64,000 nt of DNA, from contig NZ_AYKS02000044.1 of assembly GCF_000496755.2 (NCBI RefSeq), positions 1-64,000 on the forward strand, in the 5' to 3' direction. Made by a program: the position numbers and the translations under genes. This DNA is from Serratia sp. DD3. Lineage in GTDB: Bacteria; Pseudomonadota; Gammaproteobacteria; Enterobacterales; Enterobacteriaceae. The notes beneath the pieces were generated by a model. That model was given only the letters and a program-made list of their open reading frames with translations. It was not told the DNA's origin and made no database searches. This document shows, one piece after another, positions 25,064 to 34,968 of the stretch (its first letter is position 1; the number at the start of each line of letters is the position of its first letter).

Positions 25064-26475
25064 GAAGCCCCTCGGGCCACAAACTGGCCAATAGAGCCAC
25101 GGTCAGCCATTTCCAGCGTCTGGCTATAGTACAGAAACGGGAAGTGCTCTGAAGAGACCTGGTTAAAATAAACCAGCAGCTCAACGGTGCCATCAACCCA
25201 GACCGTATCCTTCCAACTACGGTCTTCCACCATCGGTTGAGCACCATTGACTCGTTTGATCAGGAATTTCACGCCCTGAATATGGAACGCCTGAGGCTTG
25301 TCGGCGCGTATAGTCCAACGTTCCCAACTCCCCTGCAAGGTTTGTACATCGATACGCTGCATATCCCAAAGGGCGCCATTAATACCAGCCATCGTGTCAT
25401 CCAATTGGAATTCCCGCGAACGACTGGCGTTCCCTTCTATTAACTGATCTGCCAGTAACCGCGTCGGCAAGGTGTCGGTCACCAACGGTAACAACCCGGT
25501 CGGTTTTAAGGTCAATACCTGGGTGGAGATCAAAAGGTTCGAAGGTTCAAACAGACCACGCAGGCGATCCATCAGGCCTGCCGCTTCACCCGCAGTGAGA
25601 GAAACCTCTGTCCCTTGCGACATATCGATCAACACTTCACGACGTTCCCCCGGAGCCAGTGACAGCTGTTGCACCGCAACCGGGGCTGGCAGGAACCCTT
25701 GATCATTGGCGATCACATGGATTGGCCGGCCATCACTCAGTTGCAATCTATAGCGCCGTGAGTTGGAAGCATTCAGTAAACGCAGGCGTACCCAACCGCG
25801 GGACACTTCAACAAACGGGTTCTGTGCCCCATTCACCAATAGCGTATCGCCAATAAACCCCCCATGTGCTGGCGGATTATATTCAGGTACACCAAAGTTA
25901 TCCAAGCGCTTGTCTTGAATAATCAACGGGAAATCATCAACACCATAATGATTCGGCAATGGCAGGTTTTTGCTGATTTCATCTTCAACCAACCATAAAC
26001 CCGCCAGACCGTTATAGATATGGGGCCCCATACGATTCGGCGTATTAGCATGATACCAACAGGTCGCTGCGGCCTGGCGCACCGGTATCACTGGCGACCA
26101 GTCTACGTTAGGTGACATCATCCGTGGTACGCCACCCATCAGCACCCCCGGTACCTGCAGACCACTGATGGTCATCGATACTGGCTCATTCAGACGATTA
26201 CTGTAGATCAGTTTGACGTCATCACCGTTGTACACCTTTACTGTTGGCCCCAGATAGATGCCATTAAGGCCCCATACAGAGGTTTTGCGGTTATCTGCAA
26301 AAGCCCAATGGGTACGTTGTAAGGTTAAAAACAGTGGTTGCCCACGGAGAGATTCCAACAACGGTGGTATCGGTAAGGGAGTTTGATTTCCGCTCGCCTC
26401 CGCCCTCAGCGGCACAGCCCCTGCACAGCAAGCCAAACCCGATGCCTGTATGAACTGACGTCGACTGAGTGACAT
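25060..26475 (-). CDS. ftsP: Cell division protein FtsP (SufI), multicopper-oxidase fold
   Basis: 471 residues from ATG 26475, which gives a twin-arginine signal SLSRRQFIQASGLACCAGAV. Three cupredoxin domains follow, but the copper ligands are largely absent (CWYHANTPNRMG keeps one His), as in SufI. FtsP stabilises the divisome under stress and is exported by Tat. It is directly upstream of plsC in many relatives but on the minus strand here, downstream of plsC, with a 127-bp repeat between them. It is tail-to-tail with xapR, overlapping by 4 bp. Confidence 0.92.
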   Translation of the reverse strand: MSLSRRQFIQASGLACCAGAVPLRAEASGNQTPLPIPPLLESLRGQPLFLTLQRTHWAFADNRKTSVWGLNGIYLGPTVKVYNGDDVKLIYSNRLNEPVSMTISGLQVPGVLMGGVPRMMSPNVDWSPVIPVRQAAATCWYHANTPNRMGPHIYNGLAGLWLVEDEISKNLPLPNHYGVDDFPLIIQDKRLDNFGVPEYNPPAHGGFIGDTLLVNGAQNPFVEVSRGWVRLRLLNASNSRRYRLQLSDGRPIHVIANDQGFLPAPVAVQQLSLAPGERREVLIDMSQGTEVSLTAGEAAGLMDRLRGLFEPSNLLISTQVLTLKPTGLLPLVTDTLPTRLLADQLIEGNASRSREFQLDDTMAGINGALWDMQRIDVQTLQGSWERWTIRADKPQAFHIQGVKFLIKRVNGAQPMVEDRSWKDTVWVDGTVELLVYFNQVSSEHFPFLYYSQTLEMADRGSIGQFVARGAS

Positions 26476-26556
26476 GATCTCTCCATCAAAATAAAGCCAA
26501 GTCTGGTAAACAGCCCCGAGTAATCGGGGTACAAAAGGCATCATGCCGGATCAAAA

Positions 26557-26683
26557 TATACCCTTCCTACTTCAAGTTACTTGGGTGTTAGCAGCGCTCT
26601 GTCACCCCAGTCACATAGTTGTCTATGCTCCTGGGGACTCCATTGCTTGCCGCCTACAAGAAACTCGAATTATTTTGGGTATA
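26557..26683 (-). repeat. 127-bp MITE-like repeat, copy A
   Basis: Bounded by TATAC...GTATA with imperfect ~22-bp terminal inverted repeats (TATACCC..., ending in reverse as TATACCC...). Read on the minus strand it aligns end to end with copies B (40955-41081) and C (57150-57276), all 127 bp. It includes the shared core AGGAGCATAG...ACTATGTGACTGGGGTGA. It lies between plsC and ftsP. Confidence 0.85.
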
Positions 26684-26705
26684 GCCATTAATGGCCTACC
26701 CAAAT

Positions 26706-27440
26706 TTATTTTTTACCGGCGTCCAGCTCAGCGACTTCCGCATCCAACTGTTCAATTTTTGCCTTCATCAACTCATGGCAATGGGCGGCCAGTTCACGCA
26801 CCTGTTCCTTACTGTAACCACTGGAGTCAATCGGTTCCAACATCTCGATAATGACATGACCATTGTTCCAGCGGTTTAAATTAATCTTGCCGCTGGTGGT
26901 GGAGATACAGATCGGCACAATCGGCACACCTGCCGCAATAGCGGCGTGAAAGGCACCGGTTTTAAAGGGCAGCAAGCCGCGCCCACGGCTGCGGGTCCCT
27001 TCAGGAAACATCCAGATTGAAATCTCTTGTTTCTCAAAAGCCTCAACCACCTGGGCAATAGTGCCATGGGCTTTGGCACGGTTATCTCTGTCAATCAGCA
27101 GGTTACCCGCCAGCCAATAAAGCTGACCAAAAAACGGGATCCACATCAGGCTTTTTTTACCTACGGTCACCGTCCGCGGTTGCACAACTTTCGCTGCCGT
27201 CACCATATCGTAGTTGTTCTGGTGGTTAGCAATATAGATGCACTTGCCAAAATTGGCGGCATTGGCAGGTTTACGGATTTCAACCTTCAAACCAAATACC
27301 GACGACAGGCGCCCAAACAGATGACCAAAAGTGGCCACATGACGCGGATTCCGTGGGCTAAACAGGCAGTAAACAGAGCCCAGCAAGCACACCAGAAGGC
27401 AATACACCGTGACAATAATTGCACGTAATATTAATAACAT
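26706..27440 (-). CDS. plsC: 1-acyl-sn-glycerol-3-phosphate acyltransferase
   Basis: 244 residues from ATG 27440, where an N-terminal membrane helix begins (LLILRAIIVTVYCLLVCLLG). Acyltransferase motifs: NHQNNYD (catalytic NHxxxxD), FPEGTRSRG (motif III, G3P binding) and VPIVPI (motif IV). It adds the second acyl chain to lysophosphatidic acid in the inner membrane. It lies between parC and ftsP as in E. coli, with its start 38 bp after the parC stop on the same strand. Confidence 0.93.
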   Translation of the reverse strand: MLLILRAIIVTVYCLLVCLLGSVYCLFSPRNPRHVATFGHLFGRLSSVFGLKVEIRKPANAANFGKCIYIANHQNNYDMVTAAKVVQPRTVTVGKKSLMWIPFFGQLYWLAGNLLIDRDNRAKAHGTIAQVVEAFEKQEISIWMFPEGTRSRGRGLLPFKTGAFHAAIAAGVPIVPICISTTSGKINLNRWNNGHVIIEMLEPIDSSGYSKEQVRELAAHCHELMKAKIEQLDAEVAELDAGKK

Positions 27441-27477
27441 ACCAACCTCATTCACATACAGCCGCCACAGCAGCCCC

Positions 27478-29751
27478 TTACTCTTCGCTATCCCCAAGGG
27501 ACAGTGACTCCGGCATATCCAATTCAACCCGGTCAATACGTTGCAGACCACGTGGGAGCAAGGTGCCTTTACGGCCACGCTCAGCACGGAATTTCTGCAA
27601 ATCCTCCGGCCGCAGCTTCAACTTACGTTTACCGACATGCAAGGTGAGCGCCGTCTGCGGTGGTAACACAAACAACCAAGCCAGTTTGTCTTCACCGCTC
27701 GCCGCCTGAGCGGCTGGAATAGAGATAATCTTGTTGCCTTTCCCTTTTGAAAGCTGCGGCAGATCCGCGACAGGGAACAACAGCATCCTGCCAGCAGTAC
27801 TGATAGACAACAACATATCGTCATCACTGTTGATCACCATCGGCGGCAGGACGCTCGCGTTATCCGGCAAGGTAATCATGATTTTACCCGCACGGTTACG
27901 GGCCACCAGATCGTTGAAGGTACACACAAATCCGTAACCCGCATCCGAGGCCATCAACAATTTCTGCTCGTCAGCCGCCATCAACACCTGTTCAATGGTC
28001 GCCCCTGGTGGTGGTGTCAGTTTGCCGGTCAACGGTTCACCTTGCCCACGTGCTGAAGGCAATGTCATTGGGTCAAGGGCATAGCTGCGCCCGGTGGAGT
28101 CAATAAACACCACAGGTTGGTTGCTCTTGCCGCGTGTAGCCGCACGGAAGCTGTCTCCAGCTTTGTAGCTCAAGCCACTTGGGTCGATATCATGGCCTTT
28201 GGCACTGCGTACCCAGCCCATTTGCGACAAGACAATGGTCACCGGTTCGGAAGGCACAAAGTCATGCTCACTCATCGCCTTGGCTTCTTCACGTTCTGTC
28301 AATGGCGAACGGCGATCATCACCATAAGCCTGCGCATCTGCCTGGATCTCTTTTTTGATCAAGTTATTCAGTTTGCGCTCAGAGGCTAACAAGGCCTGCA
28401 GATGGTCGCGCTCTTTCGCCAGTTCATCCTGTTCGGCGCGGATCTTCACCTCTTCCAGTTTGGCCAGATGACGCAGTTTCAGCTCCAGAATGGCTTCTGC
28501 CTGCGTGTCGGAGATGCCAAAACGCTGGATCAAGACCGGTTTGGGTTCATCTTCACTGCGGATAATGTGGATCACTTCATCAATATTAAGGAACGCTATC
28601 AGTAAGCCTTCCAAAATATGTAACCGCTTAAGCACCTTCTCCAAGCGATAATTCAACCGGCGACGCACCGTCTCACGGCGGAAGCTCAGCCATTCAGTCA
28701 GGATTTCCACCAACCCTTTAACCTGGGGGCGATTATCCAGACCAATCATGTTCATATTGATACGGTAGCTGCGTTCCAGATCAGTGGTGACAAACAGGTG
28801 GTTCATTACCTGCTCCAAGTCAATCCGGTTAGAACGCGGCACAATCACCAGGCGGGTTGGGTTTTCGTGATCGGACTCATCACGCAGATCCTCCACCATC
28901 GGCAGTTTTTTGGCGCGCATCTGGCTGGCAATCTGCTCCAACACCTTGGCACCAGAAACCTGGTGTGGCAAAGCGGTGATTACCGCACTGCCATCCTCTT
29001 TTTTCCACACCGCGCGCATCCGCACCGAACCACGACCCTGCTGGTAAATTTTGCGGATCTCTTCGCTGGGGGTGATGATCTCCGCTTCCGTCGGGTAGTC
29101 CGGCCCTTGTACGAACGCCAGCAGATCGTCCAGTGAAGCACCCGGTTTGTCGATCAATGCCACAACAGCGGCCGCCACTTCGCGCACGTTGTGTGGCGGA
29201 ATATCCGTTGCCATCCCCACCGCAATACCGGTGGTGCCGTTCAGCAGGATATTCGGCAAACGCGCAGGCAACATCTTGGGTTCTTGCATGGTGCCATCAA
29301 AGTTCGGCCCCCATTCCACCGTCCCCTGGCCCAGTTCACCCAGTAGCACTTCCGCATATTTTGACAGGCGAGATTCGGTATAACGCATGGCGGCAAAGGA
29401 TTTTGGATCATCCGGTGCCCCCCAGTTCCCTTGCCCATCCACCAACGGATAGCGGTAAGAGAAGGGCTGTGCCATCAGCACCATGGCTTCATAGCAAGCG
29501 CTATCACCATGGGGATGGTATTTACCCAGCACGTCACCGACGGTACGGGCGGATTTTTTGAATTTGGCGCTATTACTCAGCCCCAGTTCCGACATGGCAT
29601 AGATAATGCGACGCTGTACTGGCTTTAAACCATCACCAATATAAGGCAGCGCCCGATCCATGATGACGTACATGGAGTAGTCAAGATAGGCTTTTTCAGT
29701 GAATGTGTGCAGCGGTAGACGCTCAACACCATCATGAGTCAATTCACTCAT
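27478..29751 (-). CDS. parC: DNA topoisomerase IV subunit A
   Basis: 757 residues. The breakage-reunion domain carries the active-site Tyr in [10 protein letters not shown] (Y124). The quinolone-resistance region [13 protein letters not shown] keeps Ser84 and Glu88 (equivalents of E. coli S80 and E84), so no classic fluoroquinolone substitutions are seen. The C-terminal beta-pinwheel repeats (about 500-740) read [15 protein letters not shown] and so on. It decatenates daughter chromosomes with ParE, whose gene lies about 12 kb away at 42058, further than in E. coli because of the insertions described here. Confidence 0.97.
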   Translation of the reverse strand: MSELTHDGVERLPLHTFTEKAYLDYSMYVIMDRALPYIGDGLKPVQRRIIYAMSELGLSNSAKFKKSARTVGDVLGKYHPHGDSACYEAMVLMAQPFSYRYPLVDGQGNWGAPDDPKSFAAMRYTESRLSKYAEVLLGELGQGTVEWGPNFDGTMQEPKMLPARLPNILLNGTTGIAVGMATDIPPHNVREVAAAVVALIDKPGASLDDLLAFVQGPDYPTEAEIITPSEEIRKIYQQGRGSVRMRAVWKKEDGSAVITALPHQVSGAKVLEQIASQMRAKKLPMVEDLRDESDHENPTRLVIVPRSNRIDLEQVMNHLFVTTDLERSYRINMNMIGLDNRPQVKGLVEILTEWLSFRRETVRRRLNYRLEKVLKRLHILEGLLIAFLNIDEVIHIIRSEDEPKPVLIQRFGISDTQAEAILELKLRHLAKLEEVKIRAEQDELAKERDHLQALLASERKLNNLIKKEIQADAQAYGDDRRSPLTEREEAKAMSEHDFVPSEPVTIVLSQMGWVRSAKGHDIDPSGLSYKAGDSFRAATRGKSNQPVVFIDSTGRSYALDPMTLPSARGQGEPLTGKLTPPPGATIEQVLMAADEQKLLMASDAGYGFVCTFNDLVARNRAGKIMITLPDNASVLPPMVINSDDDMLLSISTAGRMLLFPVADLPQLSKGKGNKIISIPAAQAASGEDKLAWLFVLPPQTALTLHVGKRKLKLRPEDLQKFRAERGRKGTLLPRGLQRIDRVELDMPESLSLGDSEE

Positions 29752-30009
29752 TACTCAAATGTCCTCAGACGACAAAAGGTCGATTCTGCCGGCGATAGTA
29801 ACTCATCTACCGGGTGGCTGTCACAGTTGACGCATGGTTAGTGCAATGATGTCACTGATCTCGCCGTTATATTGACTAATAGTCAACACTGTTATGCTTC
29901 ACATCACATTTTTTTCTGTTTACTGAAGGATTACACTGCCAACCATCCTATGGCCTGACACCTGGTGATGTGCCATAACATTTTTTTCTTCTGACAGGAC
30001 CCGTTATCC

Positions 30010-30591
30010 ATGAGCAATATTCTGATCATTAATGCCAAGAAGCAATTCGGCCATTCCAACGGGCAACTGAACCAGACACTGAGCGACATTGCAGAAAGTT
30101 ATCTGCGTGATGCCAGGCACCAGGTTCAGGTGACGGTGGTTGATGATGGCTATGATATCGACGCTGAGGTAGCAAAGTTCCTCTGGGCCGATACCGTTAT
30201 TTACCAGATGCCCGGTTGGTGGATGGGGGAACCGTGGATCCTGAAAAAGTATATCGATGAGGTGTTCACCGCAGGCCACGGCACACTTTACGCCAGCGAT
30301 GGGCGGACGCGTTCCGACGACAGTAAAAAATATGGCTCCGGCGGCCTGGTTCATGGGAAAAAGTATATGCTGAGCCTGACCTGGAACGCCCCCTTAGAAG
30401 CATTTACCGACCCGGATCAGTTCTTCCACGGAGTCGGTGTTGATGGGGTTTACCTGCACTTCCACAAAGCCAACCAGTTCTTGGGGATGGAAGCACTACC
30501 GACCTTTATCTGTAACAACGTAATTAAACAGCCGGATGTTGCCAGTGATATCGCCCGTTGGCGTGCCCATCTGGGTGAGGTTTTTGCTTAA
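30010..30591 (+). CDS. mdaB: NAD(P)H-dependent quinone oxidoreductase MdaB
   Basis: 193 residues of flavodoxin-like fold: SNILIINAKKQFGHSNGQLN at the FMN phosphate site, QMPGWWMGEPWILKKYIDEV and MLSLTWNAPLEAF. It reduces quinones with two electrons and protects from oxidative stress. It is divergent from parC across 258 bp. In E. coli mdaB is followed by ygiN; here no ygiN follows, and an IS605-type element begins about 75 bp downstream. Confidence 0.93.
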   Translation: MSNILIINAKKQFGHSNGQLNQTLSDIAESYLRDARHQVQVTVVDDGYDIDAEVAKFLWADTVIYQMPGWWMGEPWILKKYIDEVFTAGHGTLYASDGRTRSDDSKKYGSGGLVHGKKYMLSLTWNAPLEAFTDPDQFFHGVGVDGVYLHFHKANQFLGMEALPTFICNNVIKQPDVASDIARWRAHLGEVFA

Positions 30592-30709
30592 CACGCGGAA
30601 AATCCACTGGACTTGACTGAGTAAACCAGCAGGCAATTCTGATTGTTTTAAGTGATCATTTGCCCATTGACATCCTCCCCGCCCTAAAGGGCGAGGATCC
30701 CTACAGCGT

Positions 30710-31918
30710 TCAGACCGAAGCCTGACTCGCCTCGGTGGGTTCCTGCTTCATCGAGCGGCCTAAAGCTGCCATCTCTCCACAGGCTAACGCGGCGTGCCCC
30801 GCCGCTAAAATATTACGAGCGCCGTTTATATCGGCGTTCTCTGTATAGCCACATTCCAGACACTCGAACTGACTTTGTGACTGGCGGTTTTCTTTCGCTG
30901 TATGACCACAGCAAGCGCATTTCTGACTGGTGTAGGCTGGATTAATCGCCAGCACCAGCCCACCGCGCCAGAGCTGTTTGTACTCAAGCTGGCGGCGAAG
31001 TTCGTACCACCCCTGACCTAATATCGAACGGTTTAAGCCTGATTTTGCACGGACGTTGCGCCCATGCTGGATTACCGTACCCGCTGCCGACTTTGACATG
31101 TTGGCAACTTTCAAGTCTTCAATGACGATCATTGCGTGGTTTTTGCTGATTGTCGTACTGACTTTGTGAAGGTAGTCGCGGCGAATATTTGCGATACGAG
31201 AGTGCAGGTTTTGTACTTTGCGTTTTGCCTTCTTCCAGTTGTTGCTGAACTTCACCTTACGGCTCATTTCACGCTGAAGTTTGGCAACTTTCTTCTGATT
31301 GGTTTTAAAGCTGTTTACAGGCTCAAACACAGTGCCATCAGAGAGCGTAGCGAGTTTTGCTACGCCAGCATCAAGACCTACCATCGATGTTGAGGTATGA
31401 GCCGGTTCAGTGACTTCGTATTCAGTCTGAATACTCATGTACCACTTACCGCATGACTGGCTAACCGTGACGTTTTTCACCTCGCCAACAACCTCACGGC
31501 TGTTGCGGTAGCTTATCCAGCCCAGTTTTGGCAACGATATACGGTTATTTTCCTGATCGAGCTTCACACCTTGCGGATAGCGGAATGAATCACTTTGACC
31601 ACGTTTTTTAAGCCGTGGGAATGAGGCTCTTTTTTGGAAGAAGTTTTTATAGGCTCGCTCAAGGTCTTTTAACGCCTGCTGTAAAGACTGAGAAGGTGAC
31701 TCTTTCAACCAGTGAGTTTCAGGTTCTTTTTTCCACTCAACCAGCCATGCGGCCATTTTTACCTAGGGAAGGTATTTGTTTCCCGCCTCATGATTTTCAT
31801 TCTGTAACGCCAGTGCGCGGTTAAAAACAAAACGACAAGCCCCAGAGAAGCGCCGCATATCACGCTCTTGCTGACCATTGGGTCTTAACTGGAATTTAAA
31901 GGCTTGCAGTCGCTTCAT
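30710..31918 (-). pseudogene. tnpB: IS605-type TnpB, interrupted near the N-terminus
   Basis: Translation from ATG 31918 gives a typical TnpB start (KRLQAFKFQLRPNGQQ, RFVFNRALALQNENHEAGNK), then a TAG about 51 codons in (YLP-stop-VK, where relatives read YIPYGKM). The coding frame resumes at ATG 31756 for 348 more residues. A lost T and a gained A within 8 bp explain the stop while keeping the frame. Downstream all the RuvC/zinc parts remain: VGLDAGVAKLATLS (RuvC-I Asp), IVIEDLKVANM (Glu), CACCGHTAKENR...[18 protein letters not shown] (zinc finger and RuvC-III Asp). TnpB proteins are RNA-guided nucleases; a product starting at 31756 would lack its first ~54 residues. Confidence 0.85.
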
Positions 31919-31941
31919 TCCCACAATTATACTCTTGGCCT

Positions 31942-32358
31942 ATGACAAAAGAAATTGATATTCGTCGAGGAAGACATTGTACTTTCCTGATGCATGTTCA
32001 CTTGGTCTTTGTTACCAAGTATCGACGCAGAGTATTTGATCAGGATGCTATCGAGAAGCTACGAAATTACTTTGCCAGTGTATGCGCTGATTTCGAGGTT
32101 GAACTGGTCGAGATGGACGGCGAAGGCGATCACGTTCACCTGCTGATTAACTACCCACCAAAGTTAGCGGTATCAAATCTTGTTAACAGCCTCAAGGGTG
32201 TGTCTAGCCGATTACTTCGTCGTGATCGCCCTGACATTGCAGCTCAGTATTACTACAAAGGTGTTCTGTGGGCGCCGAGCTACTTTGCCAGTAGCTGCGG
32301 CGGATCGCCAATATCCATCATCAGGCAATACATTGAGCAACAGCAAACACCAAGTTAG
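31942..32358 (+). CDS. tnpA: IS200/IS605-family TnpA transposase (Y1 HUH)
   Basis: 138 residues, full length. The HUH pair is H64-V-H66 in EGDHVHLLINYPP, and the nucleophile Tyr is Y130 in IIRQYIEQQ. The enzyme moves single-stranded DNA circles by recognising the end hairpins. The ATG lies 23 bp from the tnpB start on the other strand. It appears intact, so the element could still move even though tnpB is damaged. Confidence 0.9.
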   Translation: MTKEIDIRRGRHCTFLMHVHLVFVTKYRRRVFDQDAIEKLRNYFASVCADFEVELVEMDGEGDHVHLLINYPPKLAVSNLVNSLKGVSSRLLRRDRPDIAAQYYYKGVLWAPSYFASSCGGSPISIIRQYIEQQQTPS

Positions 32359-32446
32359 GTAGAAAACCGTGCCTTATATCCTCGCCCTGAAGGACGGGGT
32401 TTTACGGCACACCGGATAAAATCGGACAAATGATCGCCAAAAACAG

Positions 32447-32485
32447 GTTAATCGGTTTCCATATGATACAATAAAACCTATTAAC
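32447..32485. promoter_or_regulatory. Operator-like inverted repeat before stbDE-like genes
   Basis: GTTAATCGGTTT (32447-32458) and AAACCTATTAAC (32474-32485) pair at 11 of 12 positions around a 15-bp AT-rich spacer with a TATGATACAAT -10-like element. They end about 22 bp before the antitoxin ATG, as expected for TA autoregulation. Confidence 0.5.
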
Positions 32486-32506
32486 TGGTTTTTTCCCGGG
32501 GGATTT

Positions 32507-32758
32507 ATGCCTAGCATCATTCATAGCAACACGACGGCCAGTATCACTGAGCTCAAAACAAACCCCATGGCGACGGTCAATGCAGGTGATGGGTATCCGG
32601 TAGCCATTCTGAATCGTAACCAGCCGGCATTCTACTGTGTCCCTGCAAAACTTTACGAACAGATGCTGGAGTATATTGATGACCAGGATCTGGCTAATCT
32701 GGTCAAACAGCGTTCAGAACAGGCATTACATGACATCGACCTAGATAGCTATCTATGA
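32507..32758 (+). CDS. Phd/YefM (StbD)-family antitoxin
   Basis: 83 residues: TASITELKTNPMATVNAGDG and YPVAILNRNQPAFYCVP is the typical Phd/YefM/StbD N-terminal DNA-binding fold, followed by an acidic helical C-terminus (YIDDQDLANLV, HDIDLDSYL) that wraps the toxin. ATG follows a GGGGG site. It overlaps the toxin gene by 4 bp (ATGA). Confidence 0.88.
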   Translation: MPSIIHSNTTASITELKTNPMATVNAGDGYPVAILNRNQPAFYCVPAKLYEQMLEYIDDQDLANLVKQRSEQALHDIDLDSYL

Positions 32759-33042
32759 GCTACAGAGTCAGGTTCAGAACGGATGCACTTAAGGAATGGG
32801 GTAATCTTGACCAATCCATACAGCAGCAGTTTGCGAAAAAGCTGAAAAAATGCACGGAAAACCCCCATATCCCTTCGGCAAAGCTGAGGGGAATGCCGGG
32901 CTGTTACAAAATTAAACTTCGAGCATCCGGCTTTAGGCTGGTATATCAGGTAATCGATAATGAATTAATTATTGCCGTAGTCGCCGTGGGTAAACGTGAA
33001 GACAGTGAGGTCTATAACCTGGCAAGTAAACGACTCAGATAA
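32755..33042 (+). CDS. RelE (StbE)-family mRNA interferase toxin
   Basis: 95 residues with the RelE fold: SYRVRFRTDALKEWGNLDQS, KLRGMPGCYKIKLRASGFRLVYQV, and VVAVGKREDSEVY with the C-terminal Arg and Tyr typical of ribosome-dependent RelE nucleases. It forms a complete TA pair with the StbD-like gene. Its position between the IS element and a non-core gene suggests it is accessory DNA at the mdaB-parE junction. Confidence 0.88.
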   Translation: MSYRVRFRTDALKEWGNLDQSIQQQFAKKLKKCTENPHIPSAKLRGMPGCYKIKLRASGFRLVYQVIDNELIIAVVAVGKREDSEVYNLASKRLR

Positions 33043-33054
33043 ACGGAGATCGTA

Positions 33055-33480
33055 ATGAAATATCTGGCGTTTTTTTTTGCCGTTATTGGGCTCCACTTCA
33101 ACGCAAATGCCGCACCAGTCGCACATCCGCCACTCGAATGCGGTGACTTTTTACATCAGCTCGGCCTGTCACGTCCTGACGTCAAATTCCAAGGCTGTGC
33201 CAAACACCATGATAGAAACACCGATTATCTTGAAGCAACCTATCGCGTAACGGGTAACGATTTACCCCAAGTGGAAGCCTGGGCTATCCAGACATTCAAC
33301 CTCAAGCCATTAAAATTTGTCTGCTGTGGCTGGGAATCCCGCACCGTCGCTTATCGTAGCAAGGATGGAGCCGAGTACTATATCGGTATGGGTGGTGAGA
33401 CACTCATCAACGAGCGTCAAGCATGGTCGAAAATTCCCTATTTGACTCTGTCTATGACGCACTACATCAATGATCCCTGA
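33055..33480 (+). CDS. Secreted protein of DUF4952 type
   Basis: 141 residues with a signal peptide (KYLAFFFAVIGLHFNANA, cut near residue 19). The mature part has paired Cys (LECGDFL, FQGCAKHHD, FVCCGW), suggesting disulfides in the periplasm. HPPLECGDFLHQLGLSRPDV and GCAKHHDRNTDYLEATYRV resemble the DUF4952 family. Function unknown. It starts 12 bp after the toxin gene and could be cotranscribed with it. Confidence 0.65.
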   Translation: MKYLAFFFAVIGLHFNANAAPVAHPPLECGDFLHQLGLSRPDVKFQGCAKHHDRNTDYLEATYRVTGNDLPQVEAWAIQTFNLKPLKFVCCGWESRTVAYRSKDGAEYYIGMGGETLINERQAWSKIPYLTLSMTHYINDP

Positions 33481-33573
33481 TACCCTGCCCCCGACGATAT
33501 AAACAGCAACTCCATGACTGATTTGGCTCATCACGCCATCACCCGGCAACCAGCAAGGTGATGGCGATAAACA

Positions 33574-34968
33574 TCAACCGTTAATCTCGGCACTGACTGG
33601 CCGGGGTATCAGTAGTGAAGATAATAGCGCCATCACAGTAATTATTAGCCCCACCAACATGCCATTAAAGTAGCCTTCACTCGGGCTATCACTGACCATT
33701 TGCACCGCAGGTAAAATAGCGAAGCTTAAACCGGCCCCCAGATTAAATGCACCGGCATTCATACCCGGCAGAAACCCTGGGTTATCTTTGGGGGATAACA
33801 CAATCCCTAGACCATTCAGCATGATATTGCCGGTTCCCGCATAGGTAATGCCGATCAATACCGCGCAGGTCACTAGCATGGTTAACGAGTTCAGGCCGAA
33901 GAACATCATCAAGGCAATGGCGATAATACTGCCCACCAGCCCTAGGCGTAATACGGTGTTATAACCGATTCCCGGCGCAAAACGACCAGAGAATGGCCCG
34001 ACCAACCAGCCTACTAACGCATAAGGTGTGAGTAAAATTAACGATGCCCAGTCCGCTTCCAGCGCAAAACCCACCTCTTTGTTTTGTGCGTAAGACATCA
34101 CCAAACCATTAATCACCGCAAATATACCGGTCATGGTGAGTGTCGTGGTCAGCAGTAGCGCCCAGGTGCTGCGCTGTTTTAAATGCGCGGTGGTCACCAG
34201 CGGTTGCACTAAGTGAGTTTCCACTTTCCAGAAGAGCATAAACAGCAGCAAAGCAACGATAACCAGCCCGCTGATCATCAAGCCGTTTGCCTGAGCCAAC
34301 TTACCGGCTTCATTCAGTGCCAGTAATAAACATGCCAAGGAACCCACCAACAGGGTGACCCCAAGCCAATCCATTTTGCTGCCCGCTGAAGGTTTAGATT
34401 CAGGCGCCCATTTGGCGACACAACCCGCAGCCACCACTGCGACCACCGTAATCAACCAGAATACCGAGCGAAAACCAAAGTGGGTGGCCAATACGCCCCC
34501 TAAAAAGGCATCGATGCCCGCAATCCCGCCGTTAACTGCCGTCACCACCCCCATCAACATGCCATATTTCTTAGGGTCAGCAATCTCATGGCGCAACATC
34601 AGCAAGCACAGCGGCACAACCGGGCCGGATACCCCTTGAATAATACGCGCGATATAGAGCACGGTAATATTGGGGGCTATCGCTGCCAACACCGTGCCCA
34701 ATGTCATGATCACCAACATCCAGATCAGGACTTTTTTACGCCCAATAATGTCGCTTAACCGTGGGAGAAACAGGGAAAACAACGCAGCGGCGGTAAAAAA
34801 TGCCGTCTGAGATAAGCCCACGGCGGCATCGTTGGTGTTTAATTCCTTGGCGATCGTCACCAATACCGGGCTTAACATACTGGCGTTTAACTGGAATGCG
34901 GTACAGGCTGCCAGTAATGCGACCATTAATGCACTAATACTGACGGAGTTAGCTGATGAGTTCTGCAT
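33574..34968 (-). CDS. MFS permease, probably for nucleosides
   Basis: 464 residues, 12-14 membrane helices. An MFS motif A-like loop is LPRLSDIIGRKKVLIW, and helix 1 begins VSISALMVALLAACTAFQLN. It belongs to the drug:H+ antiporter-like branch by sequence, but genetically it is the last gene after a nucleoside hydrolase and a kinase, with a 1-bp overlap (34968). Transport of ribonucleosides is therefore the likely role, by inference from context. Confidence 0.8.
   Translation of the reverse strand: MQNSSANSVSISALMVALLAACTAFQLNASMLSPVLVTIAKELNTNDAAVGLSQTAFFTAAALFSLFLPRLSDIIGRKKVLIWMLVIMTLGTVLAAIAPNITVLYIARIIQGVSGPVVPLCLLMLRHEIADPKKYGMLMGVVTAVNGGIAGIDAFLGGVLATHFGFRSVFWLITVVAVVAAGCVAKWAPESKPSAGSKMDWLGVTLLVGSLACLLLALNEAGKLAQANGLMISGLVIVALLLFMLFWKVETHLVQPLVTTAHLKQRSTWALLLTTTLTMTGIFAVINGLVMSYAQNKEVGFALEADWASLILLTPYALVGWLVGPFSGRFAPGIGYNTVLRLGLVGSIIAIALMMFFGLNSLTMLVTCAVLIGITYAGTGNIMLNGLGIVLSPKDNPGFLPGMNAGAFNLGAGLSFAILPAVQMVSDSPSEGYFNGMLVGLIITVMALLSSLLIPRPVSAEING

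Larger units (their letters stand above)
30665..32412. mobile_element. IS605-type insertion sequence (IS200/IS605 family)
   Basis: Divergent tnpA (+) and tnpB (-) lie between hairpin ends. The left hairpin is at about 30669-30698 (ATCCTC...GCCC-TAAA-GGGC..AGGAT); the right is at about 32378-32405 (TCCTCGCCC-TGAA-GGACGGGG). There are no terminal inverted repeats and no target duplication, as expected for Y1-transposase elements. Boundaries are approximate. Outside, GATCATTTGCCC (about 30654-30665) and GGACAAATGATC (about 32424-32435) are near-inverted copies. Confidence 0.8.

Noticed and set aside
29284..29438. Quinolone-resistance change in parC
   Set aside because: The [13 protein letters not shown] region keeps Ser84 and Glu88.
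28117..29628. Plus-strand frames opposite parC
   Set aside because: Complement of a highly conserved gene; composition explains the open frames.
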